The translations under genes were made by a program, and so were the position numbers. Positions 1 to 12,414 of a DNA stretch of 64,000 bases are shown in pieces (position 1 is the stretch's first letter; every line of letters starts with the position of its first letter). This DNA is from Litomosoides sigmodontis (lineage: Eukaryota; Nematoda; Chromadorea; Rhabditida; Onchocercidae). Location: the NCBI GenBank assembly GCA_963070105.1, contig OY718805.1:4956001-5020000 (forward strand), in the 5' to 3' direction. The notes under the pieces were generated by a model. That model ran no database searches. It was not told where the DNA came from and saw only the letters and a program-made list of their open reading frames with translations.

Positions 1-400
1 CAACATTGCTTTACACTTACGGAACAAATTCAAATTTACCTTCGGATGAATACTGTCTTTACAATTAAAAAAACGTTTACCAAATTACTGACATGGCCAC
101 TGCAAAATCACAACTATTAAGTTCATTAAAATAAGTTCAATAATTTTAAATCTTCGGAAATATGGAAAATTTTAGGCAGTAGATTGAATAAAGGATTTTT
201 CTAAGGAAATATATATTTCGCTGGTTTTTTCCATTTATCACTTTATCAAGAAAGATTAAAACGCTTGGTGAAAGCGTTTTCGCTGTCATTTATGAAATAA
301 CATTGAGAGTGAAGTCTTAATAAGGTGATAATGAGGGAGTGCGGCTTATCTAATTAGTTCATCTAAGACAATAGCCGCTGATATGGCTAAATTGCATTGG

Positions 401-408
401 TATAAATA
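401..408 (+). promoter_or_regulatory. candidate TATA box
   Basis: TATAAATA followed by a short GC-containing stretch. It would place a start near 430 and point toward the small ORF at 885. There is no other support, and AT-rich DNA produces such matches by chance. Confidence 0.2.
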
Positions 409-436
409 AGGTGGTCGTGGGAACGATGTTCGCTTC

Positions 437-659
437 TCAGTTTGGTTTTTTTGGCATTTTCATTTTCATTTTATTTTCACTGCCACACCACGCTCTCCTC
501 GTCACAATGTTCGATGGCTGAGGTACACGAGAAAGGTTCTCATCTGTAGTGACCAGCGATGATTCAGCCTTGTTCCTTTCGCTGAACAAACTTACCTGAG
601 ACTGAAGCTGGCAATCCATCGTCAACTACAACTTCGATATCTTCCAATTGTCGAGGCAT
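437..659 (-). CDS. possible two-exon small ORF, unrecognised
   Basis: On the minus strand an ATG at 659 opens a codon run (begins MPRQLEDIEVVVDDG) that ends at a consensus donor CAG/GTAAGT (exon 596-659). A 52-bp intron ending CTACAG leads into 437-543, which reads to a TGA with a basic Lys/Met-rich end (KMKMKMPKK). The product would be 56 residues with no family I recognise. The first exon is open further upstream, so the start may be elsewhere, and the gene may really continue left of the window. The strong donor is the main support. Confidence 0.25.
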
Positions 660-884
660 TCTCGCAATAGCTTCGATCTCGATCGTTTTGCTCGATGGAT
701 TGATTGATGAAGCGGTGTTTCAATCGTTTTAATCGTAGACAGTCCAAATTTCTCGGCAACACTTCCCTCATAGTAATGCAGTCTTTTGGATAATATGAGA
801 GCTTCCAGTGGCTAATAAGATGCCACCTTTGCGACAGATATTATGTAACTAAATTTTTGGATATTTCAAATATTTTGTAGATGC

Positions 885-1043
885 ATGGCAACTCCAAAAT
901 CCTCTCCACAAGTCAGTGAATGTGAATCGGAGAGCAAACCCACCCATCAACAAAATGATGACAATAAAAGGGCTGTTCTAAATTCAATAAACGAACGGAG
1001 CGAAGTTATAACCTTCGGCTTACCACTCCAACGTCTACGCTGA
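885..1043 (+). CDS. possible 52-residue ORF, unrecognised
   Basis: An ATG lies four bases after a TTTTGTAG acceptor-like site and opens a hydrophilic Ser/Glu/Gln-rich frame (MATPKSSPQVSECESE...) that ends at TGA. The composition looks more protein-like than random AT-rich DNA. It lies divergent to the minus-strand ORF at 437-659, with 225 bp between the two ATGs. It could be a first exon. No family is recognised. Confidence 0.25.
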   Translation: MATPKSSPQVSECESESKPTHQQNDDNKRAVLNSINERSEVITFGLPLQRLR

Positions 1044-2998
1044 AACCACACAAAACAATCACCCAAAATAACGACTATCGGAAATCAAGGTGTTTTCAGG
1101 TTTTTGAACTCCGAGTTGTAGAAGTCCTTTGCCTCAAACAGACACAACCCAATGAGTTGATTTGCTTTGTCTCTTTCTTAATGACTCTAAACAATACCTA
1201 AACGTAAGTGACCCTTTGTTCGCTGTAAACTTTATGCGTCAAAATGGTCATCGGTAACACTGACCTTCGTGAGCAACATTCAAGTGCCATCTATAACACT
1301 GTGAAGCATTTTCCAGGTTACTTCTTGATAATTGTATTACTATAACGCCCTGACTCTCATAAATTTTGGTGCTACGAGCTAGAAAGCTGCTGTAATTAAG
1401 TTCGGAATAACCTCATCCCTTTTGAGGTGTTAGTTTTAAAAAGACTGAATAAAATTTCCTGAATCCTTTGATTTTTCGCTTAATGAGTTGAAACAATTGA
1501 GATTTTCACACCGTTGTACTGACCTCCGCAATTTCCCAACGGTAAAATTTCAACCTTATTGTAATACTATTCAAATTAGTGAATTTATAATCGCGTAGGT
1601 CACATTTCAAAACATTCACGAAATCGATCTCAACATATACGTTATTTCGAATCTCAGACAATTTTTTATAACTGCTGAACAGCTGACTGCAATTGTTGTC
1701 TAGCAGAGTTTGAAAGCTTACTCTTTGAAATTAGCTGCAAAGTGTATACAGCAAACAGTGAATGGGTTGAGTAGTAATTTTTCATAATTCTATCTTGTCA
1801 ACTAACTGATCATTTCAAAACTGTTTCTCATATTTCTAACAACTTAGCAATGCCATCGTAGACGGTAAAGCGATGAATGAAATTGTGGAAATGACAAATG
1901 TATAACAAACGATAATTTTAAATCTTTCAATTCGTTCATTTCTTCCATTCTGCACAACTAAATGCTTTTGTAATAACTTTAAGCGCAAAAGGAAGCAAAA
2001 CGAGTACTGTGAAAAATTGTTTTCCTTTCCGTAAATGCTATAAAAAGTTTCCACAAAATGGTGATTTTTCATATTCTTTGGCGGTTTTGTTAATAAATGG
2101 CGCAGCACTTCTTAGGCATTCAATTATACCATATTTTAGGAATGAAAAGAAAGAAATGAAAAGTAAGGTGTACTTTTGCGCCACGTTCACCCAACAGATT
2201 CATGTGAGACATGGCATAGCTCAGAACCAGTCACGTAATGCTTCCAGAGAACTTCTACGTTGCGAATGAAACTAATCATTTTAAGGTCATTGGAAGGAGT
2301 AATTTGAGAAAGCCCGACGACAATGAAGGAAAAATGCAGAAAAATTCTTAATTATTTGCTAACGGATGGCTAGACGATTAATTGAGCTGTCATTGAAACA
2401 CAACGATGCTGTTTAGATGATTAATTAGATAATAAATAACTTGTCAGATTAAAAGTATTATTTTGCAATTACTTTGTGATATTAAAAAAAAAACATTAAA
2501 TGATTTTCAAATTTAACGAAGCGAAATTTGTGAAAAGCGCGCAGAATTAGTGAATTAAAACGGTCTCAATTGGCAGTTCCTACTGGAAGAGAATTTATTG
2601 GAATTCGTTGAGTGAGTTTGACGGAATAAGGGAGAGGGTGGGTGCACGCATGACACCTGCCTGTCCTTCGCCCTCATTCACTCATTTCACCTCTCATTTC
2701 ATAAATGATATTCTTCAAAAGACTGGAAAGAAGTTTCGTTTTTCGAAAGAACGCCGGAAATGACTTGGAAAATTCATCGTTTTGGAAGTATTACGGAGCT
2801 GACAAAGAAAAAAGCAATTTAGCAAGAAAGCATATCGCATGGAATTGCGTAAGCGTTCGCTTAGAGGTAACGGAGTTGTGGAAATGATAACACACAACTC
2901 AATTCAATTCCACCTACGGCTTTTGACTGACCAGTAATTAAGTAATAATTATTTCTATTTTAGAAAAGTTCTCAACTATGAAGTGAAGTTTTCAAGTA
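1044..2998. other. intergenic, no supported gene
   Basis: AT-rich sequence with short open frames on both strands. None has protein-like composition, flanking splice consensus or a recognisable motif. I see nothing in it that I can support. Confidence 0.5.
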
Positions 2999-3022
2999 GT
3001 GTGTGTGTGTGTGTGCGCGTGC
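2999..3022 (+). repeat. GT/GC dinucleotide microsatellite
   Basis: About eight GT units followed by alternating GC/GT. This alternating purine-pyrimidine tract is able to form Z-DNA. From here to 3924 the sequence is A- and G-rich and has no gene signal. Confidence 0.8.
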
Positions 3023-3923
3023 GTTTTTCAAAATATAAAAAAAATAGAAGTAACTTAAGATCGATAAAAATTACTTAACTTTTGCAGGATAGTGGGAAGT
3101 AAACTACGTGGTTACTTCTTCAACGGTCACTTGTTGCTACCCGCCTTTGCCGATCAATTCATATCAATATTTTCATTTTTCGCATCGAGATAGAAGGGTG
3201 GTGAAGCAAGCGAAGCGAAAGGCTAGATGCGTAGTATGGAACGAGGGAGTGAACATCTTTTAAAAAAACCATCAATCGAAGTGAGCAATCTCATCGGTGT
3301 GATAAAAGCAAAGTGTGTAATTTTAAGGCTTGAGATAGAAAAGCAAAAGTCTAACGGCAAATTATGAAAAGACCAGCTGCGCAACGAATCGAAAAGAATT
3401 TAGTAAAATAATGAGTTAATTTCACTATGAAATGAATTTAAGTTACTCGTTTGGAAGCTTTTTCCAGTAAGTGCCAAAATTTACCAAACATTTTGATAAA
3501 GAATTGTTGAATGGAAGAGTGTTAAAATGGTTGTTAATAGAAGCATTAAGAAAAACTGTAGAAGAAGGAGCTGAAAGAAATTTAGCTTCTTAGGGGAGTT
3601 ATGAAAGAATTTCACTCAGTTTCACCAATGCAACAAAGAGTTTAAAAAAAATCAATAATGAACTCATTGAGAAAAAAAAGACAATATTTAAGAAAAAAAA
3701 GGGTTGAATTAGTGAAGATGGGAAAGGAGGAGAGGAGGGAGAAGTAATAAGCACAAAATAGCTGGTTGATAGGCAATGATAATTGAGAATTTAATAAGAG
3801 ACAGGTGCTTGGACGTCTCTGTTTTCTGATGATTTCCCGAGCAGAAGCAACGGGGGGATGAATTTTGCAACAAGTTCATTCACTCCTCTCTCCTAGCGCT
3901 TCCCCTCATTACTTCACTACCCA

Positions 3924-4923
<1,000 letters not shown>

Positions 4924-7435
4924 GCTACTGGCCTGTCCAGCGGCAGCGGTGATTGCAGTTTACCAATCGGTGAAATGGCTGGTTGAGAAGTGATTCAGCA
5001 ACGTAAGACTTAGGTGATCGTGGAATCTCCTGGCCTGCTTGTAATCAATGGATGTTTGTGTGAAAGGAAATATTCCTAATACATACATACAGATGTATGC
5101 ACACACCTGTCTACTCCCTACTACTCTAGCCTTTCCCCTCTACTATGAATTTCAAAAATACGTATTTTGACGGCATTAAAGAACAACAAATCACGGCCAA
5201 GCCAACAAGCCCAACGTCGAACTGCGAGGGAAACACTGATCTAAAGACTGGCAGTATCATTCTTTCTCATTTTGAAGTGCTATTGTCACTGAGGAGTGAG
5301 GTAGTTAGACTTCAACGCTTTTGCTACAATTATTGATAAATTTGTTGGGTTCAGACCTCTCCGTTTCGCATCAGTAAAATTGATGTTGATCGACAAGGTG
5401 TGCTAGCGTCAACACACTCGAAGATCAGAGATAACAAGTGGCACTCCCTTTACTGAATATTGCTCGTGTTTGAAAAGTAAACATAAATTAGTTCATGTTC
5501 CGAACATGAAATATAAATGCAGTAATAAATCCAATTAAGCTTGCTAGCCGAACATGAAATATAAATGCAGTAATAAATCCAATTAAGCTTGCTAGCTCAA
5601 TCATGATCGAGGAAACAAACCTGCCTGAACAACACTGAAATATTTAAATTCCAAAAAGTCTAAAAGCGCAATTCCTATACCTATCTGATAGCGACAAACT
5701 TTAGAAAGTGTTCTACCCTGTTTTTTCCAGCTCGTTTTGTCTTACAAATTTGCACATAAATTTAAATACATTTATTCACCGGACAGCTGAATTGAATTCC
5801 TCACGTAGAATTTTCTTTTTCAAAAACAGTTCAAAAATTTTCGACGAAAGTTCACAAAATCTGAGAAAAATATGCTTAAACAATAAATTCTACTAACAAA
5901 ACACTTCAAAACGCCGAACTCACTTTATTAGAAAATGAAATTATTTGTTAGGCTTTTCCTCGTTTATTAAACGCTAAAAATGCAAGCATTCAAACTTCCA
6001 GTTCACGTTCTATTCCTCTTCCACAGTAAGATATCACTCCTATCAGTGGACGATCATATCAGTAACCTTTTACGGCTTTTTGTTTCAGTAAATTACATTC
6101 AAATTGGAGTAACTTAAAGTTGTACTTACTTTTCCTGTAAGTTGGAGTTACTCAAGTGAGAAATGACTTGAGCTTTCGAGAGAAAAATCACTTTACTTTT
6201 CCAGCAGCTAGTGAGCAGCAATCTGTTGGCTGAGGAAGAAGCAATGATTGCCATCTGTCGTGATGCTTCTGATGGTTCGTTCGGATGAATCTCTTTTGCA
6301 AGCATATTGTGCCGCAAGCATTGCTTGCTAGTTTTTCACACGGTGAATGTCTTAAAGTGACTTAATCATCCTGGCTAATTGCGCGCCTACGTTATTTTGG
6401 TTAATTGTTTTAGGCCTACTGAAATTGTGCTTTCATTTAGCCTACTGGTCGGTCTAAAATAGCTCTAGCGGGTTAGAATTTCTTTGTGCGACTTCCTAAT
6501 CGGCAAATTGAATGTTGACCTTTCTCTGTTTCTCCTCTCACAGCAATATCATTTGCGTGGGTGGGCTCTGAGATTTGAGCAAAAATATTGCATCCTCTGG
6601 CGACCAAATTTAATTTTCCTATTTGTCTAGCAAATTAAAAACTATGCATTAATAATTTGTAAAGAAGCGAGTATTTTTCTTCCGATACTGTCATTCCAAA
6701 GTGCCACTTTGATTTTCGAGCAAACAAAAGCAAACACGCAGAAGAAATGTCATGCGCAAATGGTAAATAAATATGTTTTATGGGAAGCTGAAAAGGGTTT
6801 TTTGTTATATTTGAGGGAGGTGAAATGATATGAATAATGAATTATTTCCATTCCACAACAATGATCTCTCCCCTCTCATTCGGCTTATTCCCACGTTGGA
6901 AATGCCATTCCACTCCTCCCTCAGCTTCATTATTTTATTCCAAAATCATTTTGCTGCTTATGTTATTACAGTTCGTTGTTTAAAAACCACTGAGTTTGCC
7001 TCTAGACAGATCTAGTTTCACTCACTCAACTTACTTCCAATCATTAAATTATCAATTTACAAATATTTTGCTACTTGCAATTATACCACAGCTATTCGAC
7101 ATAGCAAACGCTTTACCTCTAATAGCGCTGATGTCTGTTTTAAATTGGTAATTACGAAATGGACATGGAATTGCTAATAAAGTTATTCCAATAAATAGCT
7201 AGTCATATGTCATACATAAACCATCCTATTTATTATTCATTTCCTTATCTAGTAGATCACCAGTTCAGGTGTGCGGTAATTCATTGGCTAGGAAGTAGCA
7301 TAATCGATCGTACAGATAGTATAGGTAACTGTTATATGATTTTCAGAGTGCCTGTCTGTAAATGACGACAATTTCAAAAAATTTATAACTATTAAGAAAT
7401 CTCTTTACAATAATGAATAAGTTAATTTCAATATC
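4924..7435. other. intergenic, apart from one tandem duplication
   Basis: No gene is supported. The stretch just after the ACT array (about 5080-5145) has degenerate TACATACA and CTACTC motifs, perhaps decayed microsatellite. Short ORFs here lack splice context and recognisable composition. Confidence 0.5.
5500..5595 (+). repeat. two perfect tandem copies of a 48-bp unit
   Basis: Copies at 5500-5547 and 5548-5595 are identical, beginning CCGAACATGAAATAT and ending AAGCTTGCTAG. Zero divergence implies a recent duplication. It has no coding role that I can see. Confidence 0.95.
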
Positions 7436-8596
7436 TCACGATGGAACCGAGGTAGATGATGGCGAAGATTTTCTCGCTACGGAAGCATCATCTGCAGCTA
7501 CTACTTTCCAACTCCGTTGATAACCGGGAAAGGAATGTAAATAATTCAGAGAATTGGCGCTTCCCCGGCTATCATGACTACCGTAGTTACCGTAAGTATA
7601 CGGTGACGAATAAGTCTCCAGACCCGAATTGCCATTACTGGTGTAGGTGTTTGGAAGCGATTCTAAATTAGAGTATGCACTGTAAGTAGGAAGTAGTGAG
7701 TAGATCTTATAGCTCATGTCCGGTACCGAAGAATAGGAATTGTAGAGAGAGTTGCTTCCGGAAGCACTATAACCGGTCCCGGTTGCTATACTGGGAATCG
7801 TGTTATATCCAGTGCTTGGTATACAGTTGTTATTATAACAATTGATGTATCCGTTTCCAGTACCGTAGTTTCCAATGGAACTATACCCGTTGTTCCAAGC
7901 CGTTCCAGTCTGCAAAATTTCCCATGAATAGGGAAACATCAAGCAAGTAAAATTTTTCGAAACTTTTTTAAAATTGATTATGAATAATTATAAAAGATAT
8001 TTAAGAAGGCGAAGATAAGCTAGAGAGTAAGCTGTAACCTAACATGCTCCAAAACGTACCGTAGATGGTGATCCGTAGTTTACACCATTACTTGTTTGGG
8101 CACTATTGTAGCCTGTGCCGACACTGTATCCATTAGAACCGTAACCGTGGCTGTTGGTTGGCATGATGAAAGCATTATTTGTGGGTAGTGAATATGAACT
8201 TTGACTAGTCAAGTCTGAATTTGCAGTATTCGATGAACTTACTAAAAAAATTTTCTGACAGAATAAAATTTCGGAAACGATTTATTTCTCGATTAATCAA
8301 AGTTTGCACTAGCTTAAGCTTCTTTCCTTTTACTTTAATTGAAACGGTCAGGAACCTCATGGATATTTTTCCTTTCTCTTGCACATTATCAGCTATTGTT
8401 ACTTGCAAATGAGAATTTCAAAAGGACCAATAATGAAATTAGTACCATAATTGCTACCACCGAAACCAAATCCTCGTACGATCGAACCACTGTTTTGCAG
8501 CGCGCAAGTTGAGCAGTAGCCATTACCACCATAACCCAACTGACCACAACATTGCTTGGATACATAAATTATGACAGTAAGTACTAGATGGAACAT
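7436..8596 (-). CDS. secreted Gly/Tyr/Ser/Asn-rich protein, nematode-type
   Basis: Three-exon minus-strand model: 8403-8596, 8060-8237 and 7436-7909, closing in phase to 281 residues. The first ~20 residues (MFHLVLTVIIYVSKQCCGQ) look like a signal peptide. Next comes a short Cys-containing segment, then a long low-complexity region rich in G, Y, S and N with repeating GYNS-, GTGY- and GNYG-like motifs. The C-terminus is basic/Ser-rich (ARKSSPSSTS). Exon 2 could begin 4 bp earlier, but then a stop intervenes. Such composition is typical of secreted structural or eggshell/cuticle-like worm proteins, but no named family is recognised and function is inferred only from composition. Confidence 0.65.
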
Positions 8597-9305
8597 ATTT
8601 GACTGAAAAAAAATTCGTTTAAATTAGAAATTTCTAACAACTTCGACAAAAAAGTGCTGAAAGTGGTGCTGCGAATCAAACCTTCGATTAGATTCACTTG
8701 AAATTTCAAGCACCTCGCTGAAATTGGTATACTTTCAATTGATTTTATTTTGTTATCACTTTAAGACAAAAGGAATTCTGGAGGAATTAGTTTGAAATTG
8801 ATTTAAATAAATTAAAAGTCCTAGATTAATAACTGGATTTTAGCTTCGTGTCTGACATAAACTATTACTATCAAATAATGACCAAACATTTTTTTGCTGC
8901 AAATTACAGCATTTTGTTGTTAGATGGAAGGTAATTTAGCTCAGGTAGATTCTGACCTAAGAAAGTCAGGAAAACAAAATCTGAAAATCTTAAAAGTGTT
9001 ATCGCTTTCTGAAATTTTGAAGTCTTAACTCTTCGAAATCTAAATTAAATTTCAGTTCAATTACGAAATCAATTCGAATAATTGTCGCTGAACGATGAGA
9101 CTTTTATAAGGCAATTTGAAAACTGGCTGATCGATGTTCTGTCCACGAAAGGGGGAGAGATCTAATATTGAATTTTCCTACTCGCACGTCAACTTCTGAT
9201 ACTGCCTACATAGCAATGTATCCGTGAAGATAATGACCAACCTCCTGGTCAGTGGAGTTGCACTGAAGTGAAATAATTCAGAGAGAAGAAACAGCTAATA
9301 CTATT
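8597..9305. other. upstream region of the Gly/Tyr-rich gene
   Basis: Promoter-side DNA between the minus-strand gene start and the second ACT array. No gene or clear motif is seen. Confidence 0.4.
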
Positions 9306-9682
<377 letters not shown>

Positions 9683-12414
9683 GTCAACTGAAAGCTATTT
9701 TTACTTTCTACTTTTTCCCCTCACGAGCGTCTTTTGTTGAAAAATTGAATTGTCCATCTAACAACAAAACTCTGGTCAGCTCGAAATACTCCTTTTTTTT
9801 CGCGTTACTTACAAAGCAAACATTGCAAGACTTTTTCTGAAATGGCTTTGTTTGCAGAGGTAAAATTCAAAATCCAATTTATCGAATGATTGTTTAAACA
9901 GGGAAACCTGATTTTACATAAAATATTATCTCTTTACTGAGTGTACTTTTTTAATTCTTTTTTTTGAGTAAATTTTTCACTTTATTATTTCTTTTGACGT
10001 AAATTTGCAGACAAAGTTTTTGTCTGCACTTAGCAAAGTTGCAGTTACTTTCTCGTAATTTCCAGAAATTATCACTGATCAGGTGGACATCTTCATGTTG
10101 CTGATTGGGTGGACATCTTCATGTTGCTGTTTGTTTCAGTTGATTTCATAAATTAGCTAATTTGAAATTTATTTTGAGGAGCGAAAGCGCATTGCTTTTC
10201 CAGAAATTTCTCATTAATAGTGACACTTATCAATGATAGGCTTTGTGATTCAGCGACGATCTTCATTAAGCTTCATTAAGTCTTCATTAAGCTCGATTCC
10301 ATTTTTTGAAATGAAAGCGATTTTGGATGTTATCATTAAGCATTCCAGTGGTAAAAATCGTAAGCAAAATCCTTTCAAAAATAAGCACTTTCAAATAAAG
10401 AAAAAAACGATGCTTTATTACAAAGTAATATTTGATTTCACAGACCAATCAATCATCAAAGTAAATTGTTTAGATCCCAATTATCGACATGATTATGAAT
10501 GCAAAGAGAGTTGTCCTAAATGAAACAAAAAAATTAGAGTTTGAGCATCACCGGATCCGATGACCGACCAACGAGGACAGCTGAGAGTTGCGAAAGAGTA
10601 GCAGGACTAAGAGTCGGAATCTGGAGCTTACAAGAAAAGAATTACTCATTATTGATTATCAGATTTAAATGTGCCGAAAAAGAAGGACCTGTTTCAGTGT
10701 ACTTCGTCTTGCACCTTTTAGTCGTTCGATCGTTCTGTTCGTCTAGAAGAAGACTTCAACTCATTTCCTTATTTTAAGTTTCATTTCTTATTTGACAGTT
10801 AACAGATTCATGTTTACCGATTAGTGGTAGGGCAATTGATCATCATTACGTCTAGAATGTTTTCTTATATTTTCCTATAAATTTGAATTTCAAATTCAAA
10901 TCATGCATAAATATGATGCATCTAAATCCATAAGGTAATGAAGTCAGTGCTAGCAATTTTGATTAAAATAAATTATTTGAGAAGTGCTCTTAGGGATTAA
11001 AGTCGTTCACGGTGAATGTATTAAAGGACATGATATCAGGAAATGTTTCAAATTTTGATAAAAACGTGACTCATCCATTCAAGCAAAAACGCTAGATTAT
11101 TTCAAAGTTTGGAAATTTTTTTAGATTTCCTCTTGCACTAATGCGATTGACAGCTTTTCGTTTTCATTCTATTTTCCATCGATTGATTGTACTTAAAATT
11201 TTGAGATTTTCGAAATGTAATTTTATTTTGAAACTCTTAAAATGAAATGTAACTTGAATTTTGAATTTAAGTTTTATAAATTCATTTTTAACGCATTTAA
11301 ATATAACAAAACTTTGAAAAACTAATTTCAAACATCGTCGCTTTAGTGAAAGACGGTTAGTTTCGAATGCAACACTTATATTTGAAACTTTGGACTCTTC
11401 ATTTCTCCAGATTGAAAAGTGAAATAGTTTTAGTTGGAGTTATGTACTGCTGCAGTGATATCTTGCAATTCACCGATAATTTCTTCCCATGCTATTTCTT
11501 TTGTCGCAATTACGTGGATTCACAAGTGCATAATTAATTTCACTTATTAATTTCCACGAGTGCGTAGTTAATTTCACTTACTGATTTCTTTTATTGTGCG
11601 ACTGCGAAAATACAAAGGTAATCATTGTGCATCTTCAAAGAGTTAAAGGACAAGAACATTTTTGTTTGATCAACGTTAAAGAAGATAGACTGGAACAGCT
11701 GGTGTAGTAAAAAAAAAGTAAGTGATAGATGGCACAACGCGTCTAGAAGAACTGTTAATTAAAGTGAATAATAGGTAAAGTAAAGTTAAGGCAAAGTTAA
11801 AAATTTTTGTTTTTCTTCGTACGTGCAGTGCAATCAAATACATTTTAGTGTTTTTTGTGATAATTAAACGAATGAATAAATTATAAAATAATTTGCTCAC
11901 TTAATTACTGCGCTTTGCTGATTGTCTTATTCTCTGCTTCGATTGCTTTTTTTGCTCTTTTTCTATGCTTTCGTCTGTTTATTCAGATATTTGATTGTTT
12001 ACGGAAAAGAACCTGAAATGTCAATCTCACAAAACGAAGAGAAGAACTCTCACATTGCTTCTTTCTCTGTGATAGAACCTTTTTTTCTTATGAAGAAAGA
12101 TATCTGAGAGGAAAGTAGAAGGTAGACATTCTTAATTTAATCTTTGTGTGATACGACAACTGTGTCTTTCACTGTCTCTTCTTCTCTCATCAACCTGGTT
12201 TCCAGATATTCCGAATTCATTGCAATTAATTTGTGATATGATTAGAGAACTCCATTTGCTGAACTTCGAGAAGCAACGAATCGATGGTTTCAATAAAATT
12301 TGCAATTTCTCTTTGTCCGTGGATTTTCGTCTTGGATCAGTTTAGCTACAAAGCATTCACTTATTGCTAAAATCGGAAAGATTTTTGATAAAACTTTAAA
12401 AACAGCGCGGGAAA
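9683..12414. other. intergenic, no supported gene
   Basis: AT-rich sequence with scattered short ORFs lacking splice consensus or family motifs. It contains small local tandem repeats: CTTCATTAAG three times at 10261-10291, and an imperfect AATTTC-CACTTA duplication near 11535-11590. Confidence 0.5.
10082..10129 (+). repeat. short tandem duplication, 26-bp period
   Basis: GGTGGACATCTTCATGTTGC is repeated at 26-bp spacing, with 22 bp identical between copies. Simple local duplication. Confidence 0.85.

Noticed and set aside
10233..10777. Two consecutive frames of 96 and 78 codons
   Set aside because: Lys/Phe-rich AT-driven composition, local CTTCATTAAG repeats inside, and no splice consensus joining them.
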